Positions 9,087 through 19,622 of a DNA stretch of 64,000 nt are shown here, piece after piece. The stretch's first letter is position 1, and each line of letters starts with the position of its first letter. A program made the translations under genes and the position numbers. The notes below the pieces were generated by a model. The model worked only from the letters and a program-made list of their open reading frames with translations. It was not told the origin of the DNA and searched no databases. Location: the NCBI RefSeq assembly GCF_009795715.1, contig NZ_WTCR01000017.1:20358-84357 (forward strand). Reading direction: 5' to 3'. Source of the stretch: Labilibaculum euxinicum (GTDB taxonomy: Bacteria; Bacteroidota; Bacteroidia; Bacteroidales; Marinifilaceae).

Positions 9087-9605
9087 ATGTTAGAATTATT
9101 TTACAAACGACGAAGCATTCGAAAATTTACCGACAAACCTATCGAAGCAGCAAAACTTGAGCGCATTATGCAAGCTGCCTTATTGGCTCCTTCATCAAAA
9201 AGTTCATATCCATGTGAATTTGTAATTGTTGACCAAAAGGAAATCAATGAAAAACTTTCAGTTTGCAAACCACTTGGAGCTGGATTCCTAAAAAATGCAG
9301 CTTGTTCTATTGTAGTAGCAGGCGATGCTGATAAAAGTGATGTTTGGATAGAAGATTGTGCTATTGCAGCCACTTTTATTCAGTTACAAGCGGAAAAGGA
9401 GGGATTGGGAACCTGTTGGATTCAGATACGAGAAAGAGAATACAAGGATGAGCAATCAGCAGAATCCTATATTCATGAGATTTTAAATATGCCTGCCAAC
9501 ATAAAAATACTGGCAATTATTGCTATCGGCTATAAAGATGGCGAGAAAGCAGGTCGCGATGAAACTTTTCTCAAAAAAGAAAAAATTCATATGAACACAT
9601 TTTAA
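9087..9605 (+). CDS. Nitroreductase family protein
   Basis: 172 residues, the short form of the FMN-dependent NfsB/FRase-like fold. The opening YKRRSIRKFTDKPIE is the family's FMN-phosphate binding segment. APSSKSSYPCEFVIV, DCAIAATFIQLQAEKEGLGTCW and ILAIIAIGYK follow in the usual order. It reduces nitro-aromatics, quinones or similar compounds with NAD(P)H; the natural substrate is unknown. It is transcribed alone, towards the histidine operon. Confidence 0.9.
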   Translation: MLELFYKRRSIRKFTDKPIEAAKLERIMQAALLAPSSKSSYPCEFVIVDQKEINEKLSVCKPLGAGFLKNAACSIVVAGDADKSDVWIEDCAIAATFIQLQAEKEGLGTCWIQIREREYKDEQSAESYIHEILNMPANIKILAIIAIGYKDGEKAGRDETFLKKEKIHMNTF

Positions 9606-9619
9606 AATACGACTAAGAA

Positions 9620-9710
9620 GGTGTCCAAAAAGGAATATTTTGTAATGGATTGTCATGTTAACCGATTCATTGGGATCAGAATGACAATAGAACAAAATTT
9701 TTTAGACACC
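9620..9710. repeat. Nested inverted repeat / bidirectional terminator
   Basis: Between two convergent genes. GGTGTCC near the left end pairs with the GACACC near the right end, then ATTTTGT with ACAAAAT, then ATTGTCAT with ATGACAAT, around a centre containing TCATTGGGATCAGAATGACA. The centre resembles the REP-like repeats elsewhere in the window. It could terminate both nitroreductase and hisIE transcripts. Confidence 0.55.
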
Positions 9711-9736
9711 CTCTTTTCTTTCTTTCAAATAAATTT

Positions 9737-10357
9737 TTATTTGCTGTGGCGTTCTACCAAAAGGCTAACGACTTCTTCCAACTTGTAATCTTTAGCTGCA
9801 AGGAGCACCAGGTAATGAAACATCAAATCAGCAGCTTCACCCATAAATAAATCTTTATTGTCATCTTTGGCTTCAATCACCAGCTCAACAGCCTCTTCTC
9901 CTACCTTTTGGGCAATCTTATTAATTCCTTTATTAAAAAGACTTGCGGTATAAGATTTCTCAGACAAATTCTTCTTTCTTTCGGTAATTACCTGCTGCAG
10001 CTGCAGTAAAAAATCAATGGAAGACGCTTTGTTCTCTTCCTGCCAGCAAGTATCTGTTCCTTTGTGACAAACCGGTCCAACAGGATCCACTTTAATCAGC
10101 AAAGTATCATTATCACAATCTAAACTTAAATCTTTCAATTCAAGAAAATTACCACTTTCTTCTCCTTTGGTCCAAAGTCTTTTTTTACTTCTGCTATAGA
10201 AAGTCACTTTTCCAGTCTCGATTGTTTTTTCGTACGATTCCTTATTCATGTATCCCAGCATCAACACCTTTTGTGTTTTAACATCTTGAATAATTGCAGG
10301 CACAAGTCCTTCTCCTTTTTCGAAATCAATTTGGTTTGTCAGATCTTTAAAATTCAT
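9737..10357 (-). CDS. hisIE: Phosphoribosyl-AMP cyclohydrolase / phosphoribosyl-ATP pyrophosphatase
   Basis: 206 residues, a bifunctional HisI-HisE fusion catalysing steps 2 and 3 of histidine synthesis. The HisI half (about 1-110) has VLMLGYMNKESYEKT, TFYSRSKKRLWTKGEESGN and the metal-binding GPVCHKGTDTCW. The HisE half has KIAQKVGEEAVELVIEAKDD and EAADLMFHYLVLL. Last gene of the his operon, 20 bases after hisF. Confidence 0.96.
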   Translation of the reverse strand: MNFKDLTNQIDFEKGEGLVPAIIQDVKTQKVLMLGYMNKESYEKTIETGKVTFYSRSKKRLWTKGEESGNFLELKDLSLDCDNDTLLIKVDPVGPVCHKGTDTCWQEENKASSIDFLLQLQQVITERKKNLSEKSYTASLFNKGINKIAQKVGEEAVELVIEAKDDNKDLFMGEAADLMFHYLVLLAAKDYKLEEVVSLLVERHSK

Positions 10358-10377
10358 CTTTTATAATTGTGGTTCGT

Positions 10378-11133
10378 TTATATTCTTACTGGTATATTCT
10401 TACTTTTTAGATATGTTTTCAAATTGGGAATTTCTATTTCCTTAAAATGAAAAACACTGGCTGCCAAAGCGGCATCAGCCTTCCCTTCGGTAAATGTATC
10501 TGCAAAATGTTCCATATTTCCAGCTCCGCCCGAAGCTATAATTGGAATATTTATCATCTCGGATAGTTTCGCCAAAGTTTCATTCGCAAATCCATTCTTG
10601 GTTCCATCGTGATTCATTGACGTAAACAAGATTTCTCCTGCACCCAATCTCTCTGCTTCCAGAATCCAATCGAACAAATCAATTCCGGCAGCTAATCTTC
10701 CGCCATTTAAATAGACTTCCCATTTGCCGTCGGCAAAGCGGGCATCTACGGCAACAACAACACACTGACTGCCGAATCGGGAAGCCAAATCTGATATTAA
10801 CTTTGGATTTCGGACAGCCGAAGAATTTATGGACACCTTATCGGCTCCGGCATTCAACAGAATGCCAACATCCTCCGGTGTAGAAATTCCTCCACCAACA
10901 GTGAAAGGTATATTTAGTTCTTTTGCTACTTTCTGCACCAAATCAACAAGTGTTTTCCTCTTTTCATGAGTGGCTGTAATGTCTAAAAAGACCAATTCGT
11001 CCGCTCCTTGCTCTGCATAATACGCAGCCAATTCAACAGCATCACCGGCGTCTCGTAAATCGACAAAATTAACTCCTTTAACCGTTCTTCCGTCTTTTAC
11101 ATCCAAACAGGGTATTATTCGTTTCGACAGCAT
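10378..11133 (-). CDS. hisF: Imidazole glycerol phosphate synthase, cyclase subunit
   Basis: 251 residues, a (beta/alpha)8 barrel. Starts [20 protein letters not shown] with the catalytic Asp in CLDV. The second catalytic Asp is in AAGIDLFDW. The phosphate-binding TVGGGIST and IASGGAG loops are intact. It works with HisH (glutaminase) to make IGP and AICAR. It follows hisA after 2 bases. Confidence 0.97.
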   Translation of the reverse strand: MLSKRIIPCLDVKDGRTVKGVNFVDLRDAGDAVELAAYYAEQGADELVFLDITATHEKRKTLVDLVQKVAKELNIPFTVGGGISTPEDVGILLNAGADKVSINSSAVRNPKLISDLASRFGSQCVVVAVDARFADGKWEVYLNGGRLAAGIDLFDWILEAERLGAGEILFTSMNHDGTKNGFANETLAKLSEMINIPIIASGGAGNMEHFADTFTEGKADAALAASVFHFKEIEIPNLKTYLKSKNIPVRI

Positions 11134-11135
11134 AT

Positions 11136-11867
11136 TTACAGGATAAATTCGTTAACCAATTCGTTCATATCAATTCTCTTTTCGTAAATCGCTTTGCCGA
11201 TAATCACGCCCCAACAGCCAATCTCATTCAAAATGCGAATATCTTCGATGTTACCAACTCCTCCGCTTGCAACCAGTTCTAAATTGGGAAATTCTTTCAT
11301 TACCGATTGATACAACTCAACAGCTGGTCCCTGCAGCATCCCATCTTTCGAAATATCGGTACAGATTACAGTTTTCACTCCTTTTTTCTGATAATTCTCC
11401 AAAAATTTGAAAAGATGATAATCAGAATCTTCTTTCCATCCGGAAATTGAAACCATTTCGTTTCGAACATCGGCTCCCAAAATCATTTTTTCAGATCCGT
11501 ATTTACTCATCCATTTTTCGAACATCTCAGGATTCGAAACGGCAATACTGCCACCTGTAACCTGATTCGCTCCGCACTGAAAAGCCAATTCGATATCTTC
11601 ATCAGATTTCACTCCTCCACCAAAATCGATTTTCAAATTGGTTCCGGAAGCCACTCTCCGCAACACTTCCGAATTGCAAATATGTCCTGATTTAGCACCT
11701 TCCAAATCAACCAAATGCAGACGGGTAATTCCTAATTCTTCAAAGCCTTTTGCTACCTGTAACGGATCTTCACTATATACTTTTTCGGTATCATAATCTC
11801 CTTTTGTTAGTCGAACACATCTCCCTTTTATGGTATCGATGGCTGGTATTATTTTTATTTTAGTCAT
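11136..11867 (-). CDS. hisA: ProFAR isomerase
   Basis: 243 residues, a half-barrel-duplicated (beta/alpha)8 enzyme related to HisF. The N-terminus [20 protein letters not shown] carries the first catalytic Asp. [24 protein letters not shown] (second Asp) and [12 protein letters not shown] follow. It catalyses the Amadori isomerisation before IGP synthase. Confidence 0.97.
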   Translation of the reverse strand: MTKIKIIPAIDTIKGRCVRLTKGDYDTEKVYSEDPLQVAKGFEELGITRLHLVDLEGAKSGHICNSEVLRRVASGTNLKIDFGGGVKSDEDIELAFQCGANQVTGGSIAVSNPEMFEKWMSKYGSEKMILGADVRNEMVSISGWKEDSDYHLFKFLENYQKKGVKTVICTDISKDGMLQGPAVELYQSVMKEFPNLELVASGGVGNIEDIRILNEIGCWGVIIGKAIYEKRIDMNELVNEFIL

Positions 11868-11957
11868 TTTTTTTAGATATAAGACATGAGATGTGAGATT
11901 TGATATACGAGATTAGCGCACATCCTCCTATTTTCTCACAATAAATTCCAATTCCTT

Positions 11958-12548
11958 TTACAGATTGATAAAATTTTCGAGTATCCTAACTCCTACTTCT
12001 CCCGATTTTTCAGGATGAAACTGACAGGCATAGAAATTATCTTTCTGAAGTGAAGCACTGAAATTCAATATATAGTTACAAGATGCAACAGTCTCCGAAG
12101 AACTTGGCACATAGTAAGAATGTACAAAATAAGCATACTCTTTTTCCTGCACACCATCAAACAAACTTCCTTTCAGCTCATCCAACTCATTCCATCCCAT
12201 ATGCGGCACTTTACGTTCATTGGTAAAGCGTTTTACCTGCAGAGGGAAAATACCCAATCCTTTTGTATCACTTTCTTCGGAGCTTTCGCACATCAGCTGC
12301 ATTCCCAAACAAATACCTAACACAGGTTGTGTCAATTGAGGAATCAATTGATCCAAGCCATTCTTCCGAAGCGAATTCATGGCCCAGGCGGCTTCACCAA
12401 CTCCGGGAAATATCACTTTATCTGCACTGCGAATCACTTCTTCATCATTTGAAACAACAGGAGTAATTCCCAATCGCTCAAAAGCATATTTTACCGATTG
12501 AATATTTCCTGCATCATAATCGATGATAACAATTTTCTGATCTTTCAT
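11958..12548 (-). CDS. hisH: Imidazole glycerol phosphate synthase, glutaminase subunit
   Basis: 196 residues from the ATG at 12548; a longer frame to 12599 adds 17 residues with no family match. Class I glutamine amidotransferase: the nucleophile is C80 in GICLGMQLM, and the His-Glu pair is in QFHPEKSG. IIDYDAGNIQSV and IFPGVGEA are family signatures. It supplies ammonia to HisF. The gaps on both sides (76 bases to hisB, 90 to hisA) are unusually wide for this tight operon. Confidence 0.96.
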   Translation of the reverse strand: MKDQKIVIIDYDAGNIQSVKYAFERLGITPVVSNDEEVIRSADKVIFPGVGEAAWAMNSLRKNGLDQLIPQLTQPVLGICLGMQLMCESSEESDTKGLGIFPLQVKRFTNERKVPHMGWNELDELKGSLFDGVQEKEYAYFVHSYYVPSSSETVASCNYILNFSASLQKDNFYACQFHPEKSGEVGVRILENFINL

Positions 12549-12624
12549 TTTATTTAGACTAAGATGAGAGTCCCGAATTCCCGGGATTAGATAAATCACT
12601 TCCCTTACACATTTATTTAAACTT

Positions 12625-13779
12625 TTAAAGCTTCCCCTTCGTAGATGGCAATTGCAAACAATTTGCGTCTCTTCTAATCGCCATGCGGATGGCTCTGCCC
12701 AAAGCTTTAAAAATGCCTTCTATTTTATGATGCTCATTTTGTCCTTCGGCCTTGATATTCAGATTGCATAAAGCTCCATCGGAGAATGACTTAAAAAAGT
12801 GAAAAAACATTTCAGTTGGCATTCCTCCTATCATTTCGCGATTGAATTCAGCTTCCCAAACCAACCAGTTTCTACCTCCAAAATCAATAGCAACCTGCGC
12901 CAAACAGTCATCCATCGGCAAACAAAAACCATAACGATCCAATCCCAATTTATTGCCAAGAGCTAACTTAAATGCTTCTCCCAAAGCAATTGCAGTATCT
13001 TCTATGGTGTGGTGTTCATCAACTTCCAAATCTCCTTTTACGGTAACGCTCAAATTAACTCCGGAGTGTTTGGCAATCTGATCGAGCATGTGATCAAAAA
13101 ATCCGATTCCTGTATTAAACGAGCCTTTTCCTTCACCATCCAGATCCAAAACAATTTTAATCTTTGTTTCGTTCGTATTCCTTTCAACCGTTGCGGTTCG
13201 TTCACTTAAGCGCAAAAACTCATATATTTTCTCCCACGATTCTGTGCGCAATTCAATACAAGCTTCCAGTTCCTGTTTCGATTCCGACAACTCATCATCA
13301 CCAATATTTCCACTTGATGAAATAAAAATTGCTTTTGCATTCAAATTCTTAGCCAATTCAACATCAGTCCAACGATCACCAATCACAAACGAATTTTCCA
13401 AATCATACTCTTCCGAAAAATACTTTGTCAACAAAGCGGTACCGGGTTTTCTTGTTGGTGCATTTTCATGAGGAAAAGTTTTATCAATGCATACATCTGC
13501 GAATTCAATTCCTTCACTGGAAAATGCCTGCATCATTTTATTCTGAGCCGGCCAAAAGGTATCCTCAGGATATGAACCGGTTCCCAAACCATCCTGATTG
13601 GTAACCATCACCAGTTCAAAATCAAGTTGCTTTACAATTTTCGCCAGTCCATTAAAAACACCAGGATAATACTCTAATTTCTCCAGACTATCCACCTGAT
13701 AATCAACAGGAGGCTCCAGAATCAATGTTCCATCTCTATCAATAAACAGAACTTTCTTTTTTGCAGTTGTATCCTTCAT
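12625..13779 (-). CDS. hisB: Histidinol-phosphatase / imidazoleglycerol-phosphate dehydratase
   Basis: 384 residues, bifunctional. The N-terminal HAD-type phosphatase has [13 protein letters not shown] (nucleophile in DxD), [12 protein letters not shown] and a zinc-binding-type loop. The C-terminal IGPD domain has [29 protein letters not shown] and [19 protein letters not shown], with the His-rich manganese sites. It overlaps hisC by 4 bases (ATGA). Confidence 0.96.
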   Translation of the reverse strand: MKDTTAKKKVLFIDRDGTLILEPPVDYQVDSLEKLEYYPGVFNGLAKIVKQLDFELVMVTNQDGLGTGSYPEDTFWPAQNKMMQAFSSEGIEFADVCIDKTFPHENAPTRKPGTALLTKYFSEEYDLENSFVIGDRWTDVELAKNLNAKAIFISSSGNIGDDELSESKQELEACIELRTESWEKIYEFLRLSERTATVERNTNETKIKIVLDLDGEGKGSFNTGIGFFDHMLDQIAKHSGVNLSVTVKGDLEVDEHHTIEDTAIALGEAFKLALGNKLGLDRYGFCLPMDDCLAQVAIDFGGRNWLVWEAEFNREMIGGMPTEMFFHFFKSFSDGALCNLNIKAEGQNEHHKIEGIFKALGRAIRMAIRRDANCLQLPSTKGKL

Positions 13780-14839
13780 GATTTCAATTCAAATTTTGTT
13801 AATGTATTTTTCAAAATCGCATTTTCCTCACTTGTACCAATACTAATGCGAACACAGTTTCCCAGACTTTGAATTTTTGACCGGTCCCGAATAATGATTT
13901 CATCGGTAAGCAAATAATCATATAAGCCTCTTGCATCATTCACACGAATCAAAATAAAATTAGCATCAGTAGGATATACTTTCTCAATAAAAGGCAAACC
14001 ATTCAAAAATGTGATCAAACCTTCTCTTTCTGTGATGATATTCTTCACTTGCTCGTCATACAAATCAACAGTTTCCAATAATTCAAGAGCTTTGGTCTGA
14101 GTCAGACAATTCACGTTATAAGGCGGCTTTATTCTATTCAAGACATTGATGATTTCCTTGGAAGCCAAACCAATACCCAAACGAATTCCTGCCATTCCCC
14201 ATGCTTTTGACAATGTTTGCAGTATCACTAAATTAGGATAACTCTCCAACCTGTCCGACAGACTTTTACCCGGAGAAAAATCGATATACGCTTCATCAAC
14301 AATTACAAGCCCTGGAAAACTCTCAAGCAATTCAACAACCTTACTCTCATCCAACAAATTAGCTGTTGGATTATTCGGCGAACATAGAAATAACATTTTC
14401 GAATTCTGATCGGCAACTGAAAGAACAGCATTTACTTCCGGCTGAAAATCCTTATCAAGCGGCACTTCACGATTCTCAATCGCATTGATTCCTGCTGCAA
14501 CTTCATACATCCCATAGGTTGGCGTACAAATAATTACATTATCGATATTCGGCTCACAAAATGCTCTAAACAAAAGATCAATAACCTCATCACTGCCATT
14601 TCCAAGAATCATATTTTCAGGATTCACAGCTTTCAACTCTCCCAAACGTGATTTTAATGTTCTTTGCATAGGATCCGGATAGCGATTTACTCCATTTTCA
14701 TACGGATTTTCGTTGGCATCCAAAAAGACAGATCCCTTTCCTGAAAATTCATCTCTTGCAGAAGAATACGGCACCAGTCTTTTCACATTCTCCCGAACCA
14801 ATTTATTCAAGTCTATGCTTGATTTTATTTTTGCTCCCA

Positions 14840-14843
<4 letters not shown>
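13776..14843 (-). CDS. hisC: Histidinol-phosphate aminotransferase
   Basis: 355 residues, a fold-type I PLP enzyme. [32 protein letters not shown] and [10 protein letters not shown] are present. The PLP lysine is in [13 protein letters not shown]. It converts imidazole-acetol phosphate to histidinol phosphate. It overlaps both hisD and hisB by 4 bases, so translation is likely coupled. Confidence 0.97.
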
Positions 14844-16132
<1,289 letters not shown>

Positions 16133-16149
16133 TTTCGTAGGAATTAAAC

Positions 16150-17010
16150 TTACAACACCATTTTTTGAATTGGAATAATCAATATTCCTTCTGCGCCATT
16201 CAATTTTAACTGATCAATGACTCCCCAAAAATCATTCTCGTTTATAACAGAGTGAATAGAACTCCATCCTTCCTGTGCCAAAGGCAATACAGTCGGGCTT
16301 TTCATTCCAGGCAGCACCTTAATGATATCCTCCACTTTATCATTAGGAGCATTCAGCAAAATATATTTGTTGTTTTTTGCGGCTAGTACCGATCTCATCC
16401 GAAACAGTAATCGTTCCAATATTGCACTCTTCAGATTGCTGATATTTTTATTCGCAACCAAACAGGCCTCCGAAACCAAAACCTCTTCCACCTCAACCAA
16501 TCCATTCTTGAACAATGTACTGCCGGAACTCACCAAATCGCAGATTCCATCGGCTAAACCAATATTAGGCGCAATTTCAACAGAACCGGAAATTACGTGA
16601 ATTTCACAATCTAAATTATTGGCATCTAAAAACTGCTGCAAGGAATTTGGATAGGAAGTGGCTATTTTTTTTCCGTTAAAATATTCCAATCCGGTATACT
16701 CCACATCTTTCGGTAAAGCCATTGCCAACCGGCATTTCGAAAATCCCAGTTTCTGCAGAACCTCAAGTTCCTTTTGTTTTTCGATAATTACATTCTCTCC
16801 TACGATAGCAATATCCGCAACCCCATCCTGAACATACTGAGGAATATCAGAATTTCTTAGGTATAAAACTTCGAGCGGAAAGTTGGAGGCATTTGCTTTT
16901 AACTGATCTTTTCCATTATCGATGGAAATACCACACTCTTTCAAAATCCGCAATGAATCTTCCTGCAGTCTTCCTGATTTCTGTACTGCAATTGTTAATT
17001 TTTCTCCCAT
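16150..17010 (-). CDS. hisG: ATP phosphoribosyltransferase (long form)
   Basis: 286 residues, the hexameric HisG-L type. An N-terminal catalytic bilobed domain (IAVQKSGRLQEDS, IATSYPNSLQQF, LADGICDLVSSGSTL) is followed by a C-terminal PII-like regulatory domain (about 210-286), which in this family binds histidine for feedback inhibition. First structural gene of the operon, preceded by an attenuator. Confidence 0.97.
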   Translation of the reverse strand: MGEKLTIAVQKSGRLQEDSLRILKECGISIDNGKDQLKANASNFPLEVLYLRNSDIPQYVQDGVADIAIVGENVIIEKQKELEVLQKLGFSKCRLAMALPKDVEYTGLEYFNGKKIATSYPNSLQQFLDANNLDCEIHVISGSVEIAPNIGLADGICDLVSSGSTLFKNGLVEVEEVLVSEACLVANKNISNLKSAILERLLFRMRSVLAAKNNKYILLNAPNDKVEDIIKVLPGMKSPTVLPLAQEGWSSIHSVINENDFWGVIDQLKLNGAEGILIIPIQKMVL

Positions 17011-17051
17011 GGTTAAAATTTTTGGTGCCTTACGGTATCTGTTTCAGGCAT

Positions 17052-17084
17052 AAAAAAACGCCCGACTGTTACCAGCGGGCGTTT
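17052..17084 (-). terminator. Attenuator terminator of the his operon
   Basis: On the minus strand AAACGCCCG, an 11-base loop and CGGGCGTTT form a 9-bp GC-rich stem directly followed by T residues. It lies between the His leader peptide and hisG, about 40 bases before hisG. Six bases of the loop (17069-17074) can pair with six bases inside the leader peptide frame (17140-17145), and TAACAT (17085-17090) can pair with ATGTTA near 17118-17123. Either could form part of an alternative fold. Confidence 0.85.
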
Positions 17085-17126
17085 AAATGTTAGTTAAAAT
17101 ATCTTTAGAAATACTGCATAACATCC

Positions 17127-17183
17127 TCAGCTCACCGGTTGGTAAGTATAATGATGATGATGATGAATTGCAGTAAATTTCAT
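17127..17183 (-). CDS. hisL: his operon leader peptide
   Basis: A small frame encodes MKFTAIHHHHHYTYQPVS, 18 residues with five consecutive His codons (CAT), followed by TGA. It starts about 15 bases after the predicted transcription start and ends about 42 bases before the terminator hairpin. This is the architecture of amino-acid attenuation: when charged His-tRNA is scarce the ribosome stalls on the CAT run and the terminator does not form. The function is inferred from the layout; similarity to the enterobacterial hisL is in principle, not in sequence. Confidence 0.88.
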   Translation of the reverse strand: MKFTAIHHHHHYTYQPVS

Positions 17184-17204
17184 TTTTTCTTTTTTGATAT
17201 GCCA

Positions 17205-17236
17205 CAAAGATTAGTAAAATATTTTAAGCATCCAAA
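17205..17236 (-). promoter_or_regulatory. Promoter of the his operon
   Basis: On the minus strand TTTG (17236-17233), 19 bases, then TAATCTTTG (17213-17205), close to the Bacteroidota TTTG-N19-TAnnTTTG pattern with one extra base in the -7 spacer. The position fits a short leader ahead of the leader peptide. Confidence 0.55.
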
Positions 17237-17614
17237 TTCAGACTCAAAGAATTACAATAATATAAACTTAAATTAACAACACCTGATTTAGGCTGCATGT
17301 AATAAATTACATGACATTTTACGATGCAAAACCAAACCTTATATGGGGGTCATCTCAAAAAAAAACAATTTTTCTTCCTTATACCCCTTATCGTAATCGT
17401 TATAAATGCTAAAAACATCATTTTTTATAAATTACCCCCTGTTTTTCTGTTGTAGTTTTGATTTTTTTAATACTTTTACAAAATCAAACTATTAAATATA
17501 GGGGTTACATTAAAAAAAACCACATTTTACAAACCAACACCCCCACATTACGAATAGTCTGATTGAAATAAACCATTTTTACTAACTATTATAGAAAACC
17601 TAAATTTTTACCAC
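17237..17614. other. AT-rich divergent intergenic region with palindrome and G/C runs
   Basis: No gene is seen here. It contains a near-perfect 18-base palindrome CATGTAATAAATTACATG at 17296-17313 (8-bp arms). Five short runs of G or C stand out from the A/T background: GGGGG near 17345, CCCC near 17385, CCCCC near 17435, GGGG near 17501 and CCCCC near 17540. A perfect TAnnTTTG (TAGTTTTG, 17453-17460, plus) may be a -7 box for the PII-AmtB unit. These could be operator sites, but no regulator is identified. Confidence 0.35.
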
Positions 17615-17728
17615 ATGCAAAAACATTATTTAGCTCTTCGAAACAAAGCCACATTGCATTCCGAAGATAAAAAAGAGCAATCCCTTTCTTCAAATTTTCG
17701 ACAACGGTCGAATTTACGCTTGGTCTAA
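17615..17728 (+). CDS. Possible 37-residue leader ORF upstream of glnK
   Basis: An ATG-started frame of 37 residues ending VRQRSNLRLV-like (SNFRQRSNLRLV), 98 bases before the PII gene. It is Lys/Arg/Ser-rich with no known domain. It is followed within 10 bases by a strong hairpin, the same layout as the his leader but without a run of one amino acid. Coding status is uncertain. Confidence 0.3.
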   Translation: MQKHYLALRNKATLHSEDKKEQSLSSNFRQRSNLRLV

Positions 17729-17733
17729 ACCCG

Positions 17734-17771
17734 AAACCCGAGATTCCTTAATCCGGGGAATCTCGGTGTTT
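17734..17771 (+). terminator. Stem-loop upstream of glnK
   Basis: CCGAGATTCC (17738-17747) and GGAATCTCGG (17757-17766) form a perfect 10-bp stem with a 9-base loop. AAAC/GTTT extend it by 4 bp past one bulged base. There is only a short T-run after it, so it may be an attenuator, a processing site or an RNA-stability element. Confidence 0.45.
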
Positions 17772-17826
17772 CAATTAGCCAAAAATGAAAGAGTATGATT
17801 TGAGAAACTATTAAAACAATTAGCTC

Positions 17827-18174
17827 ATGAAAAAGATCGAAGCAATTATTCGCAAAACAAAATTTGAAGAAGTAAAAAAAGGCCTGCACAATATCGGAAT
17901 TGATTACTTGTCATTCTGGGATGTAAGAGGTGTTGGAAAATCAGTAGAAGAGAGAGTTTATCGAGGTGTAATCTATGACACCAGCAGCATTGAAAGAACA
18001 TTAATTTCTTTCATTGTGCGGGATAAATATGTTGATAACTGTATTGTAAGCATTCGTGAAAATGCTTTCACAGGAGAAATTGGAGACGGTAGAATTTTCG
18101 TTTACAATGTTGAGGATGCTTACCGAATTCGAACAGGAGATTCGGGTGATCGTTCCTTATACGACGAAGAGTAA
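17827..18174 (+). CDS. glnK: PII-family nitrogen regulatory protein
   Basis: 115 residues. MKKIEAIIRKTKFEEVKKGL is the PII N-terminus. The T-loop holds VYRGVIYDT, with Y50 at the place of the uridylylated Tyr51 of E. coli. ENAFTGEIGDGRIFVYNVEDAYRIRTGD is the PROSITE-type C-terminal signature (B/C loops). It senses 2-oxoglutarate and ATP/ADP and normally blocks AmtB when nitrogen is plentiful. The ammonium transporter gene follows after 35 bases, the usual glnK-amtB pair. Confidence 0.93.
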   Translation: MKKIEAIIRKTKFEEVKKGLHNIGIDYLSFWDVRGVGKSVEERVYRGVIYDTSSIERTLISFIVRDKYVDNCIVSIRENAFTGEIGDGRIFVYNVEDAYRIRTGDSGDRSLYDEE

Positions 18175-18209
18175 TCAACAAACATTTTTCACTATTTAAA
18201 TTACCTATC

Positions 18210-19451
18210 ATGGAAGAAACACTTACTTTAAATACTTTACAAGCAGCCGTTACCGAAACGGGACACTCAATTGATATTGTTTGGGTTTTAATAGCAACAG
18301 CACTTGTTATGTTTATGCAACCAGGATTTGCCATGGCTGAAGCTGGTTTTACAAGATCAAAAAACACAGCCAATATCCTAATGAAAAATCTTGTTGATTT
18401 TGCTGTTGGATCCATTGCATTTTTCCTAATTGGATACGCCCTGATGTTTGGAACAGATATAGGAGGATTGATTGGAAAACTGCCTTTTATGGAAGATGTC
18501 AGACCAGATATTGACCTGTCATTTTTAATGTTCCAAACCGTTTTTGCGGCAACAGCAGCTACCATTGTATCCGGCGCCGTAGCTGAACGAACCGAATTTA
18601 AAGCCTATATACTTTTTAGTATTGTAACTACAGCTATTGTTTACCCAATATCAGGACACTGGATTTGGGGTGGTGGATGGCTAAGCGAACTTGGCTTTCA
18701 CGATTTTGCCGGATCAACTGTTGTTCACTCCGTTGGAGCATGGATGGGACTTGTAGGAGCAGCTATAATTGGCCCCAGAATAGGAAAATATAATGGTAAA
18801 GTCAATGCAATTCCCGGTCACAACCTTACCTTTGCAGCACTTGGTGTATTTATTCTTTGGTTTGGGTGGTTCGGTTTTAATGCGGGCTCTCAATTAGCTG
18901 CTAACGGAACAGCAAATACTGTAGCAATATCTCATATATTCCTGACAACCAACCTATCTGCAGCTGCAGGTACATTAGCCGCACTGCTAATTAGCTGGAT
19001 TCGCTATAAACGTCCTACTCTTTCATTGAGTCTGAACGGCTCATTAGCCGGCTTGGTAGCAATTACTGCCGGTTGTGATATTGTATCACCTGAATCTGCT
19101 ATTATTATTGGTTTAATTGCTGGTACAGCACTTGTATTTGGCGTTGAATTTATTGACAAAGTTTTACGGATTGACGATCCGGTAGGCGCTGTAACCGTAC
19201 ACGGAATTAATGGTGCCCTGGGAACAATATTAGTAGGATTTTTCGCCAAAGAAGGCGGTGTATTCTACGGAGGTGGTTTCGGTTTACTGGGAGTTCAGGT
19301 TTTAGGTGTTGTTGCTGTTGCAGCATGGGCCCTGGGAACAGCATATATTATTTTTAAAGTACTAAAAGTAACTGTTGGACTAAGAGTATCTGCCCGTATC
19401 GAAGAAGAAGGTCTTGACATCTACGAACATGGAGAAAAAGCATATCACTAA
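18210..19451 (+). CDS. amtB: Ammonium transporter
   Basis: 413 residues with about 11 membrane segments. FMQPGFAMAEAGFTRSKN is the family N-terminal signature. The twin pore histidines are in GSTVVHSVGAW (H173) and VTVHGINGALG (H331). The C-terminal cytoplasmic tail (GLRVSARIEEEGLDIYEHGE) is the PII contact region of AmtB. It imports ammonium under nitrogen limitation, gated by the adjacent PII protein. Confidence 0.97.
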   Translation: MEETLTLNTLQAAVTETGHSIDIVWVLIATALVMFMQPGFAMAEAGFTRSKNTANILMKNLVDFAVGSIAFFLIGYALMFGTDIGGLIGKLPFMEDVRPDIDLSFLMFQTVFAATAATIVSGAVAERTEFKAYILFSIVTTAIVYPISGHWIWGGGWLSELGFHDFAGSTVVHSVGAWMGLVGAAIIGPRIGKYNGKVNAIPGHNLTFAALGVFILWFGWFGFNAGSQLAANGTANTVAISHIFLTTNLSAAAGTLAALLISWIRYKRPTLSLSLNGSLAGLVAITAGCDIVSPESAIIIGLIAGTALVFGVEFIDKVLRIDDPVGAVTVHGINGALGTILVGFFAKEGGVFYGGGFGLLGVQVLGVVAVAAWALGTAYIIFKVLKVTVGLRVSARIEEEGLDIYEHGEKAYH

Positions 19452-19477
19452 CACTTTCTCATAAACTTGTTTCTCAT

Positions 19478-19519
19478 AAATGGTAAGGTACAATATTTGT
19501 TCCTTGCCATTTTTTTTTG
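19478..19519 (+). terminator. Intrinsic terminator of glnK-amtB
   Basis: AATGGTAAGG and CCTTGCCATT form a stem with one mismatch around a 13-base loop, followed by eight T. About 27 bases after the amtB stop. Confidence 0.85.
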
Positions 19520-19622
19520 CTTAGCCATGTTTTATTGCTAGATACTTTGTAATTTCATGTGAAATTCTGCGTTAGATTAGAATGAATAATCACAAGTTTT
19601 TAACCAAATAAAATTAAATCAA

